Translations under genes and position numbers: made by a program
Origin: Verrucomicrobiota bacterium
Lineage (GTDB): Bacteria > Verrucomicrobiota > Verrucomicrobiia > Limisphaerales > J093
NCBI GenBank assembly: GCA_022710935.1
Contig: JAKLFY010000028.1
Location: 1 to 64,000 of the forward strand
Length of the DNA: 64,000 bases
Direction: 5' to 3'
Part shown: positions 19,769-27,050 of the stretch, piece after piece
Position numbering within the stretch: position 1 is the stretch's first letter
Layout of the letters: every line of letters starts with the position of its first letter
The notes under the pieces: model-generated
What the model was told of the DNA's origin: nothing
Seen by the model: the letters and a program-made list of their open reading frames with translations, nothing else
The model's database searches: none

Positions 19769-20310
19769 CTGCGCCGGGCCGAGCGCCTGGCTGAGGCGAA
19801 TTCGCGGAGGACGTGGCGGATCACGTCACGGAGCTGACGCGGGCCGGTGTTCACGAGGACGTCGGCCTGCCGGTAGAACGGCTCGCGTCGGGCGAGGAGT
19901 TCGCGGATATGCGCCCGGGGATTGGGGACTTGGAGGAGCGGGCGATGGGAATGGTGGCGGACGCGTTCCCAGATCACGTCGGCGGTTGTCCAGAGGCAGA
20001 CGACAAGGGCGTGGCGTTTGAGGCTGGCCAGGTGATCGAGATTGGCTCCGAGGCCGCCCCCCGTGGCAATCACGGTCCGGTCGCACCGGGCGAGATCCTC
20101 GACCACCTCGCGCTCGAGTTCGCGAAAAACCTCCTCGCCCTCCTGCGCGAAGATGTCCGCGATGGACTTGTGCGCGCGCGCCTCGATGAGCCGATCCGTG
20201 TCGACGAAGTCGAAGCCGAGCTGATATGCGGCGGCGTGGCCGACGGTCGACTTGCCCGTGCCCATGAAACCGATGAGCGCCAGATTCCGGATCGTGCGAT
20301 CAGGGTTCAT
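19765..20310 (-). CDS. aroK: Shikimate kinase
   Basis: 181 residues, the normal size for AroK. It phosphorylates shikimate at the 3-hydroxyl with ATP in aromatic amino acid synthesis. The P-loop GFMGTGKST lies near residue 15-23. The shikimate-binding region FVDTDRLIE, the ATGGG loop (VIATGGGLGANL) and the lid (RPLL) follow in the family order. It sits between coaX and queG with 4-nt overlaps at both ends, so it is translationally coupled. Confidence 0.93.
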   Translation of the reverse strand: MNPDRTIRNLALIGFMGTGKSTVGHAAAYQLGFDFVDTDRLIEARAHKSIADIFAQEGEEVFRELEREVVEDLARCDRTVIATGGGLGANLDHLASLKRHALVVCLWTTADVIWERVRHHSHRPLLQVPNPRAHIRELLARREPFYRQADVLVNTGPRQLRDVIRHVLREFASARRSARRR

Positions 20311-21101
20311 CGGCGCGGCAACGCGGCACCACGCGCCTGTCGGGTGCGAGGCGTGAGGCGGGCCTGCCAGACTTGCAGCACGCCTTCGAGCGTCAGGCGA
20401 GGCGCGACCGCCATGATCTCCGGCAGGCTGCGCGCCATGAGCCGGGCGTAGCCGCCGGTGGCCACGACTGGCAGGCGGGAGCAGCCCAATTCGCGCCGCA
20501 CTTCGGCGACCAGCGTGCGGATCAGACCGCGGTAACCGATCACGGCACCGATGCGCATGGCCTCGGCGGTGCTGCGTCCGATAGCCTTGCGCACCTCGCG
20601 AATCCGAACGCGCGGCAGCAAGGCGGTCTTCTCGTGGAGGTAATCGGTGAGGGCAGCCAACCCCGGGGCGATGACGCCGCCGACGTAGTCGCCGGCCTCA
20701 TTGACAACATCGAGGGTGACCGCCGTGCCGAAATCGAGAATCAGCACCGGGGCGCCATATCGGCGGCGCGCAGCCACCGCGTTGGCGAGGCGGTCCGGCC
20801 CGACCGATGCGGGATGGGGATAGTCGATCCCCAGACCATGCACGGTGCGATGCGTGATCTCGAAGGGTTCGATGCCCCAGGCGGCCGACAGCGCGCGGCG
20901 CACGCGCCGGGTGGCGCGAGGCACGACGCTGCAGAGAGCGGCCCCTTCGAGTGGGCGGGCCCCGACCCACCGGGCGGCAGCCCTGGCCGCAGTGCCGTCA
21001 AACCACCCGGATGTCGCCACGTCAAGACTTCGGTCGATGCGCCGCGGTGTGGCGAGCCCCAGGTGCGTGTGGGTGTTCCCGATGTCGAGGAGGAGGATCA
21101 T
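20307..21101 (-). CDS. coaX: Type III pantothenate kinase
   Basis: 264-residue cytosolic kinase for the first step of coenzyme A synthesis. The start at 21101 is chosen because MILLLDIGNTHTHLG is the conserved N-terminal phosphate-binding strand; the frame stays open further upstream, but only inside birA. Other family landmarks are DRLANAVAARRRYG, LILDFGTAVTLDVV (acidic catalytic segment), GGVIAPGL and VVATGGYA. It overlaps birA by 4 nt (ATGA) upstream and aroK by 4 nt downstream. As type III enzymes are not feedback-inhibited by CoA, control is probably at the operon level. Confidence 0.93.
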   Translation of the reverse strand: MILLLDIGNTHTHLGLATPRRIDRSLDVATSGWFDGTAARAAARWVGARPLEGAALCSVVPRATRRVRRALSAAWGIEPFEITHRTVHGLGIDYPHPASVGPDRLANAVAARRRYGAPVLILDFGTAVTLDVVNEAGDYVGGVIAPGLAALTDYLHEKTALLPRVRIREVRKAIGRSTAEAMRIGAVIGYRGLIRTLVAEVRRELGCSRLPVVATGGYARLMARSLPEIMAVAPRLTLEGVLQVWQARLTPRTRQARGAALPRR

Positions 21102-22078
21102 TTGGCGAGCGTGACGTCGCCGCCCGTAATCCGTTCGAGGCGGCCGTGCTCGGTCCGCACCAACAGCGCGCCTTCGGAGTCGAGCGATTCGGCGCGTCCG
21201 CGAATGCGCCGGGAGCCGAGCAGGACGGTGACATCGCGGCCCAGGGTGGTGCAGAGCTGCTCCCATTCGGCGGCGAGCGCTTCGAATTGCCCCTCCTTGA
21301 GCCGGAGGTAATCGCGATCGAGCGCGCGCAGGATGGCGACGGCCAATTCGGCCCGGTCGAAGGGGCGGCCGGCTTCGGCGCGCAACGACGTGGCGATGCG
21401 CCGCAGGTCCGGCGGAAAGTCGCCAGCCGCCTGGTTCACGTCCAGCCCGATCCCGAGCACGACATGCCGGACGCGATCGAGTTCGGCGGTGAGTTCCGTC
21501 AGGATGCCGGCCACTTTGCGTCCGCGCACGAGGATGTCGTTGGGCCATTTCACTTCCGGCGTGAAATCGGTCTGCTCCCGAATCGCGCGCGCCAGCGCGG
21601 TGGCCGCCATGATCGTGAGCTGAGTGGCCTCCTGCGGACGAAGCACGGGACGGAGCAGGATCGAGAACCAGAGTCCGGCCCCGCGGGGCGAGACCCAACG
21701 GCGCCCGAGGCGACCGCGCCCTTTGGTTTGAGACTCGGCGAACACCACGACGCCTTCCTTGACGCCGTCGCGGGCGAGCTTTTCGATGATGTCGTTGGTC
21801 GATGTGGTCTCGCGGAAGACACGGATGTCGCGACCGATCACTCGAGGCTTGCCGAGGCGCGACAGCAGATCATCCGCGTGCAAAACGTCGGGCGTGCTCA
21901 GGAGGCGGTAGCCGCCGTGCGGGCTGGCCGTGATCTCGTAGCCCAACGCCCGCAAATCCTCGATGCGCGCCCACACGGCCGCGCGGCTGACTCCCAGACG
22001 CTGGGCCAGCTCGGCCCCGGACAGGGAACCGGCGCCGGAGCAGCGCAGCGCGGTCAGAATCTCGGCGTCGATGTTCAT
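21098..22078 (-). CDS. birA: Biotin-protein ligase with N-terminal DNA-binding domain (BirA)
   Basis: 326 residues, full-length bifunctional type. The N-terminal winged helix (LSGAELAQRLGVSRAAVWARI, about 18-60) would let it bind DNA. The catalytic core has GRGRLGRRW for biotinyl-5'-AMP binding, KWPNDILVRGRKVAGIL and a C-terminal SH3-like domain (about 270-326). It attaches biotin to carboxylases such as the acetyl-CoA carboxylase carrier protein. Whether it represses a biotin operon here is unknown, as no bio genes are in the window. It overlaps nadC and coaX by 4 nt each. Confidence 0.92.
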   Translation of the reverse strand: MNIDAEILTALRCSGAGSLSGAELAQRLGVSRAAVWARIEDLRALGYEITASPHGGYRLLSTPDVLHADDLLSRLGKPRVIGRDIRVFRETTSTNDIIEKLARDGVKEGVVVFAESQTKGRGRLGRRWVSPRGAGLWFSILLRPVLRPQEATQLTIMAATALARAIREQTDFTPEVKWPNDILVRGRKVAGILTELTAELDRVRHVVLGIGLDVNQAAGDFPPDLRRIATSLRAEAGRPFDRAELAVAILRALDRDYLRLKEGQFEALAAEWEQLCTTLGRDVTVLLGSRRIRGRAESLDSEGALLVRTEHGRLERITGGDVTLAK

Positions 22079-22959
22079 CGGCAGCGCGTCCTCGAATCCC
22101 GATGCGCGCCGGCGAAATCCAGCGCCAGATCGACCGCCCGCGCCGAGTGGGTCAGCGCCCCAACCGAGATGAAGTCGACCCCGGTGGCGGCCACGGCGCG
22201 CACCGACCCCAGGTCGATGCCGCCGCTGGCCTCGGTCAGGGCCCGGCCGGCGACCAGAGTCAGGGCGCGACGCATCTGCCGCGGCGACATGTTATCGAGA
22301 AGGACAATATCGGCGCCGGCATCCACGGCCTGCTTGACCTGGGCAAGGGTGTCGGCTTCGACCTCGACCTTGAGCCGCGGATACCGCCGGCGAGCCCGCA
22401 TGACCGCGGCGGCGATGGGATTGGGTTGTTCGGCGGCCAGAGCGGCAAGGTGGTTGTCCTTGATCAGCACGAGATCGTCGAGTCCCTGGCGATGGTTGAG
22501 TCCGCCTCCGCACGCGACGGCGTATTTCTCGAAGCGGCGCCATCCGGGCGTGGTCTTGCGGGTATCCAGGATGCGCGCGCGTGTGCCGGCGATGGCGGCC
22601 ACGTAGCGGGAGGCAAGCGTCGCCACGCCCGAAAGCCGCTGCAGGAAGTTCAGGGCGACCCGCTCGGCAGTCAGCAGCGCCCGGGCGGGGCCTTCCAGGC
22701 GCATCACCGGCTGGCCTTTCCCGACGCGATCCCCGTCGGCTGCGAGCGGTTCGATGCGAATCCGGCGGGAGAGGCACCGAAAAGTCGCCCCGACGATGCC
22801 CAAGCCGGCGAGCACCAGCGGCTCGCGGGCAACCACATGCGCTTGGGCGCGGGCGCCGGCCGGGACGGTTGCCAGCGTTGTGGCATCGCCTTGCCCAACA
22901 TCTTCGGCCAAGGCCTGCCGCACCGCCGCCCGGATTTCCTGGGATGAAAGCGCGATCAC
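22075..22959 (-). CDS. nadC: Nicotinate-nucleotide pyrophosphorylase (carboxylating)
   Basis: 294-residue quinolinate phosphoribosyltransferase, the step of de novo NAD synthesis that makes nicotinate mononucleotide from quinolinate and PRPP. Family landmarks: EDVGQGDATT at the N-terminus, RILDTRKTTPGWR, ACGGGLNHRQGLDDLVLIKDNH, KVEVEADTL, IVLLDNMSP and EASGGIDL. It is the first gene of the minus-strand cofactor operon. The upstream ~690 bp is repeat-rich spacer and must carry its promoter, which I could not identify. Salvage genes for the same cofactor lie 27 kb away (pncB-nadE-pncA). Confidence 0.94.
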   Translation of the reverse strand: MIALSSQEIRAAVRQALAEDVGQGDATTLATVPAGARAQAHVVAREPLVLAGLGIVGATFRCLSRRIRIEPLAADGDRVGKGQPVMRLEGPARALLTAERVALNFLQRLSGVATLASRYVAAIAGTRARILDTRKTTPGWRRFEKYAVACGGGLNHRQGLDDLVLIKDNHLAALAAEQPNPIAAAVMRARRRYPRLKVEVEADTLAQVKQAVDAGADIVLLDNMSPRQMRRALTLVAGRALTEASGGIDLGSVRAVAATGVDFISVGALTHSARAVDLALDFAGAHRDSRTRCR

Positions 22960-23023
22960 CCGCGCATCATCCCCCAGGACAGGCCCGGGATGAAGGCAAA
23001 AAAGCGGCAGACCGGCGGCACCA

Positions 23024-23198
23024 GTGCATCTGGAAGTTGCCGGTGGGAATCGAGTTTGCGCCGCGTGGGGCCTGCCTACCGCGCCGTTGCGCTTTGCGGC
23101 GCAGGCAAGGCACGCGGCCTACACCAGGAGTCTCGATCCGTTGGAGGCCCGGTGCCCTCACCGGGCGACACAACGCCGACAACGATCCGATGCACCGC
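23024..23198. repeat. Double-hairpin dispersed repeat, copy 2, with a nested hairpin
   Basis: This is the same family as 10057-10112 and, over its whole length, 38895-39029 in inverted orientation (shared flank near GTGCATCTGGAAGTTG and shared end near GATGCACCGC). The first stem, GCCGCGTG with CACGCGGC, is intact, but its loop is enlarged to about 43 bp by a second palindrome (GCCTGCC with nested GCGCCG/CGGCGC). The second stem, GCCCGGTG with CACCGGGC, is perfect. This copy lies in the 22960-23646 spacer upstream of nadC. Confidence 0.65.
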
Positions 23199-23218
23199 CG
23201 CGGCACCCCCGGATCAGC

Positions 23219-23370
23219 GAGTCTTCGGCTTCGCCGTAGTCACAACCCATGGATTATGCGGGCCAGAGGCATTTGCATTTCTCCCGTTTCGAGACACTGT
23301 AGCCCCTACTGGCTCGGGTTTCGAAGTCTTCCGCTTTGCGGCGGTCACGACGTGATGAAGCCTGCGGGCC
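23219..23370. repeat. Degenerate ~47-bp direct repeat in spacer
   Basis: A segment at 23219-23264 (GAGTCTTCGGCTTCGCCG onward, ending TGCGGGCC) is repeated in diverged form at 23323-23370 (GAAGTCTTCCGCTTTGCGG onward, ending TGCGGGCC), about 105 bp apart. Many differences are paired changes in short stems, so this may be two related hairpin units. No gene lies here. Confidence 0.4.
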
Positions 23371-23392
23371 GGGTCTGACGGCCAAACGAGAT

Positions 23393-23479
23393 ATGGACGT
23401 GCTATACTTGATCGGCGTGGTTGCCGCGTGGTTTGTGTTGATGAAGTGGGTGTTGCCGCGATTCGGCCTCCGCACCTGA
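23393..23479 (+). CDS. Possible 28-residue single-pass membrane peptide
   Basis: The ORF begins MDVLYLIGVVAAWFVLMK, a near-perfect membrane helix, followed by WVLPRFGLRT and a TGA stop. The amphipathic ends, Trp at the interface and basic tail fit a genuine inner-membrane micropeptide rather than random GC-rich coding. The start has no strong ribosome site (ACGAG about 5 nt upstream). It lies in repeat-rich spacer with no partner gene. Small proteins of this look occur in PVC bacteria, to my memory, but I cannot name a family or function. Confidence 0.45.
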   Translation: MDVLYLIGVVAAWFVLMKWVLPRFGLRT

Positions 23480-23646
23480 ATGTCGGACAGTTGCTCGGTC
23501 GAGCAACACCGCAAACACACGGAACCCGCCCGCCGCGAATCCGCACCCCCCGAAACGAAGGGAGAGGTTTAAGGCCAGGGCCGCTTCTCAGGTCTCAAAC
23601 CGTCAGTGGAAGCCGATCCGCCCCAAGGCGCGAAGACGGCGTCGCC

Positions 23647-24183
23647 TCACCAGTCCACAGGGATCTTCTTGGTTTTGCCGAAGCGGTCCTTGAAAACCAG
23701 GTGGTGCTGGGTTTGTCCGTATTCGTGGACAAGCTTGGTGATTTTCACGTCGTAGCAGCAGTATTCGGCAATCTCGATCAGCTTGCCTTCCCGAAACCAC
23801 CGGATGGCCTGCATGCCGTCGCTCGTCTTTTCCACGCCCAAAGTGGCCGTAGCGATCGAATCGAGCGAGAGCCGATGCGGCAGGGTCTTCTGAAGCTCGA
23901 CCAGCATATCGAGCGTGGGGATTTGGGATGGATCGAAGAACGGAGAATGGCCGGCGAGGACCTCGTAGTCGAACCGCAAAATATTGAATCCGACCACACG
24001 GTCTGCCCGGCGCAACTCCTCGATCAGGTCGTTGACGCGGGATTCGGGGTAGATCTGGTAGGTCCCCCGGGCGGTGCTGAAGGTGACACCGACGCTCATC
24101 CGCATGTCGCGGATCTTGTTCCAGCCGCCGACCTCCTCGGCGGACTTCTGCGTTTCGAGATCGAAGTAGACGATGTTGCTCAC
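23647..24183 (-). CDS. RNase H-fold DEDD-type 3'-5' exonuclease-like protein (YprB-like)
   Basis: 178 residues forming a minimal ribonuclease H-like domain. The four acidic positions of DEDD exonucleases can be placed: Asp8 and Glu10 in VYFDLET, Asp72 in GFNILRFDYEVL, and Asp145 in YCCYDVKIT. Tyr141 four residues before the last Asp suggests the DEDDy type. It resembles the stand-alone nuclease domain of YprB-like proteins, which are often annotated as helicase-associated. No helicase is attached. It starts 64 nt downstream of lysA on the same strand and may be co-transcribed. Substrate (DNA or RNA) is unknown. Confidence 0.75.
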   Translation of the reverse strand: MSNIVYFDLETQKSAEEVGGWNKIRDMRMSVGVTFSTARGTYQIYPESRVNDLIEELRRADRVVGFNILRFDYEVLAGHSPFFDPSQIPTLDMLVELQKTLPHRLSLDSIATATLGVEKTSDGMQAIRWFREGKLIEIAEYCCYDVKITKLVHEYGQTQHHLVFKDRFGKTKKIPVDW

Positions 24184-24247
24184 AGGCGGGGTCTGGCTTA
24201 GCAGGGAGTGCGTTCCCGCTCAATGCCGGAGTTGAGCGAAGGACTTT

Positions 24248-25576
24248 TCAGCGCGGCCGACGGCGGCCCGAGGCCGGCCGGGCCTGCCAGGACGCGGCCC
24301 GCTCGCCTTCCCAGATGCGTTCGAGAGGCTGACGCCGACGCACGCAATCCGCTCGACGCTCGCTGACGAGGATCTCCGGGGGGAACGGGCGGCTGTTGTA
24401 ATTCGAGCCCATGACCGCGCCGTAGGCCCCGGCGCTGAACAACGCCAGGTATTCGCCCTCGTCCACCGCCGGCAAGAGCCGGTCGCGGCAGAAGAAATCG
24501 CCCGACTCGCAGATCGGTCCCACCACGTCGAACAAGGCCTGCACTCCGCACCGGCAGCGGAGCGGGAGGATCTCGTGATAGGCGTCGTAGAACGCCGGGC
24601 GCACCAGGTCGTTCATGGCGGCGTCGACAATCAGAAACCGTTTCTCGCCTGTCTGCTTCACGTATTCGATGCGAGTGACAAGGATGCCCGCGTTGCCGAC
24701 GAGGAACCGGCCGGGCTCGACCAGGATCTTCAGGCCCAGCGGACGCAACAGGGGGACGAGCTTCGATGCGTAGGTGGCGGGGGTGAGCAGTCCTTTGGCC
24801 GCAGGCGTGGCCCACCAGTCGGGCTGGCCGCTCGCCAGAGCGGATTCGTAGACGATGCCAATCCCGCCGCCGATGCTGAAGAACTCGATTCCGTATTTCT
24901 CCGCCAGCGCGGCGGCCAGAGGCGCGACCCGGCGCACCGCCGACTCGAACGGTTTCACCTCGGTCAGTTGGGATCCGATGTGCATCTGGATGCCCCGGAG
25001 CCGCAGGTGCTTGAGCCGGGCGGCGCGCTGGTAGAGCGGCAAAACGTTCTCGAAAGCGATCCCGAACTTGTTCTCGTAGGTGCCCGTTGTGATTTTGGCA
25101 TGGGTCTGGGCGTCGATATTCGGGTTGACGCGCACGGCCACAGGCGCCTGTTTCCTGAGCCGGGCCGCGACCCGGTCGATCCGCACCAACTCGGCCTCGC
25201 TCTCGACGTTGAACGCGTAAATCCCGCGGCGCAGGGCCAGTGCGATTTCGGCCTCCGTCTTCCCAACACCGGCAAAAACGCATCGCGCCGGGTTGCCGCC
25301 CGCCGCTACGACACGCTCGAGTTCGCCCGCGCTGACGATGTCGAAACCCGATCCGAGCTCGGCGAAGGTCCTCAAGACGGCGAGGTTCGAGTTCGCCTTG
25401 ACGGCATAGCAGATGACGCTGTCCAGTGGGGCCAACGCCGCATCGAGGCGTCCGTAATGGTCTTCGAGAGTCTTCTGGGAGTAGACATAGAGGGGTGTGC
25501 CGTACTTTCGGGCGAGTCTTTCAACCGGCAATCCCTCGCAGTGCAGATGCCCATCCACGTACCTGAAATCATGCAT
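24248..25576 (-). CDS. lysA: Diaminopimelate decarboxylase
   Basis: 442-residue PLP enzyme, fold type III, performing the last step of lysine synthesis (meso-diaminopimelate to L-lysine). Lys60 in ICYAVKANSN is the PLP Schiff-base lysine. GSGFDIVSAGELE, HIGSQLTE, SIGGGIGI and EPGRFLVG follow in order, and CESGDFF supplies the cysteine of the partner active site. Length fits the family. Its start region overlaps that of the divergent gene at 25571, so the two must share or compete for upstream signals. Confidence 0.93.
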   Translation of the reverse strand: MHDFRYVDGHLHCEGLPVERLARKYGTPLYVYSQKTLEDHYGRLDAALAPLDSVICYAVKANSNLAVLRTFAELGSGFDIVSAGELERVVAAGGNPARCVFAGVGKTEAEIALALRRGIYAFNVESEAELVRIDRVAARLRKQAPVAVRVNPNIDAQTHAKITTGTYENKFGIAFENVLPLYQRAARLKHLRLRGIQMHIGSQLTEVKPFESAVRRVAPLAAALAEKYGIEFFSIGGGIGIVYESALASGQPDWWATPAAKGLLTPATYASKLVPLLRPLGLKILVEPGRFLVGNAGILVTRIEYVKQTGEKRFLIVDAAMNDLVRPAFYDAYHEILPLRCRCGVQALFDVVGPICESGDFFCRDRLLPAVDEGEYLALFSAGAYGAVMGSNYNSRPFPPEILVSERRADCVRRRQPLERIWEGERAASWQARPASGRRRPR

Positions 25577-26299
25577 GATCCGTATCTCTGCCAGACTCGA
25601 TGGCTCTTGTCACGACTCGAACACCATAAAGCTTTACCCCTGACCGCGGCCCGCGTAGGTTCGGACGCCGTGGATCCACGCGATTTCACGGTGCGCCGCG
25701 CCACGCTCGATGACCTGCCGACGTTAAAGGGGCTCTGGGATGTGAATCGGCTTCCCGCCCTCGAGCTCGAACGCCATCTGACGGAGTTTCAACTTGTCTT
25801 GCGTGCGGACGGAGTCCTCGCGGGAACAGTAGGATTGCGCGCCTGCGGCGGCCAGGGGCTGGTCCACAGCGAAGCGTTCTATTCCCAGCAGATCGCCGAT
25901 CCGGTCCGGTCCGCGGCCTGGCAGCGCTTGCAGATGCTGGCCCGCAACCAGCGCTTGGGCAGGCTCTGGATTCATGGCGAAGCCGCGCCCGGCTGGCAGG
26001 CGCTCGGATTCAAACGGGCCATGGCCGAGGACCTGAAGAAGCTGCCGCCGACTCTGGCGGGCAAACTGGGGCCATGGTTCACCGTCGCCCTGATCGACGA
26101 GACTGCGTTGGCCGAGGTGGTCGAGCGAGAGTTGACCGTCTTTCAGCAGGAGGCGAGAGCCGAGAATGAGCGGCTGCGGCAGCAGGCCCTCTGGTTCAAG
26201 TGGTTTGCCGGCCTGATCGTGTTCGGCTTCCTGGCTGGCGCCGTCTGGGTCCTCTACCGCGTGTTCTCCTCCCAGAATCGCCGCCGAATCCTCCGCTAG
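25571..26299 (+). CDS. GNAT-like protein with C-terminal membrane anchor
   Basis: Up to 242 residues. Residues 40-150 read like a partial GNAT acetyltransferase domain (VRRATLDDLPTLKGLW, GVLAGTVGLRACG, then GWQALGFKRA near the end). The canonical acetyl-CoA loop (R/Q-x-x-G-x-G/A) is not obvious, so activity is doubtful. A charged coiled segment (about 180-205) leads into one transmembrane helix (210-231, WFAGLIVFGFLAGAVWVLY) and a short basic tail. The ATG at 25571 overlaps the lysA start region; a start around codon 30-36 is also possible. Function unknown. Confidence 0.6.
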   Translation: MHDPYLCQTRWLLSRLEHHKALPLTAARVGSDAVDPRDFTVRRATLDDLPTLKGLWDVNRLPALELERHLTEFQLVLRADGVLAGTVGLRACGGQGLVHSEAFYSQQIADPVRSAAWQRLQMLARNQRLGRLWIHGEAAPGWQALGFKRAMAEDLKKLPPTLAGKLGPWFTVALIDETALAEVVERELTVFQQEARAENERLRQQALWFKWFAGLIVFGFLAGAVWVLYRVFSSQNRRRILR

Positions 26300-26501
26300 C
26301 CCCGATGTTTCACACCCTGCCGGTGCACAGGGCGATCAGATTTCGAATGATGTCCGCTATGCGGGCGAGAGTGGGCGCAACTCGATTCGACCGACCACAG
26401 CCCGGAAAACCGTGCCCTCGTCCCGGCATCAGATTTCCGGGCCAGCCTTCCTTCTCGGATGGCCGAGTCCCACGAGGCCCTGACTGGTGACGGCGACTGT
26501 C

Positions 26502-26741
26502 TCAAGACAGGGCCACGATGCGTCCATCGGGCGTCTTGTTGACCCACAGCTCGCCCGGTTGCGCGATCTCGACTCCGCGACTTCGGTGTCGGTAGTGGCC
26601 GTGGAACTGCAGAGTGCCAGGCAGGTCTTTGCCCGCGGGCAAGGCTTGAGGTGGTTCGCCGGCCAAGGACGCGCCGACGATCGTGACCGCCAGACCACAC
26701 GCAATGAGTGGGGCGACACGGGAACGGGGGTGATTGTTCAT
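26502..26741 (-). CDS. Hypothetical short exported protein, possibly a gene remnant
   Basis: 79 residues with a convincing signal peptide (MNNHPRSRV, then APLIACGLAVTIVGASLAG) and a short mature part with GTLQFHGHYRHRSRGVE and ELWVNKTPDGRIV. It stops abruptly after ALS. Neither the sequence after the stop nor the other frames continue it recognisably, so it may be a truncated larger gene. It lies in a 750-bp region between the GNAT-like gene and the GH116 gene, with no clear ribosome site. Confidence 0.4.
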   Translation of the reverse strand: MNNHPRSRVAPLIACGLAVTIVGASLAGEPPQALPAGKDLPGTLQFHGHYRHRSRGVEIAQPGELWVNKTPDGRIVALS

Positions 26742-26774
26742 AACTTGATACATGAACTCGATACATGCTGAGAT

Positions 26775-26912
26775 GTGAATTTCACTTTGCAATATAAAGG
26801 ACAACAAAAACGCGAATTCTTTAGAAGTTATTTCAAATCCGCAGCCCGCTTTATAATAGATATTTACGATTGTTCTACAAGTTCAGTATATAACTTTATA
26901 ATAACAACTCCT
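26775..26912. promoter_or_regulatory. AT-rich island upstream of the GH116 gene
   Basis: About 140 bp of strongly AT-rich DNA in a GC-rich background. It contains TATAAT at 26897-26902 and a second TTATAATA at about 26851, both -10-like for plus-strand transcription toward 27051. No well-spaced -35 box is evident: the best candidate, TTGTTC at 26870, is 21 bp from the first. The composition suggests a promoter/regulatory region or foreign spacer. No gene is supported here. Confidence 0.35.
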
Positions 26913-27050
26913 CTCCCACATTCTGCTCGCGAACAGGAGCGGAGTGAGTTGTCCCGCGACCGGCGACAGGCTGTGGGCGCGGCAACACGCGCTGCGCATC
27001 GCGAATGCTCTGGTCTTGCGGCCTGAAGTCTGGCACCCTGAGAGCATCCT

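Noticed and set aside
24575-25570. Upstream extension of the GNAT-like ORF
   Set aside because: This part is antisense to lysA and reads as a shadow; the gene starts at or after 25571.
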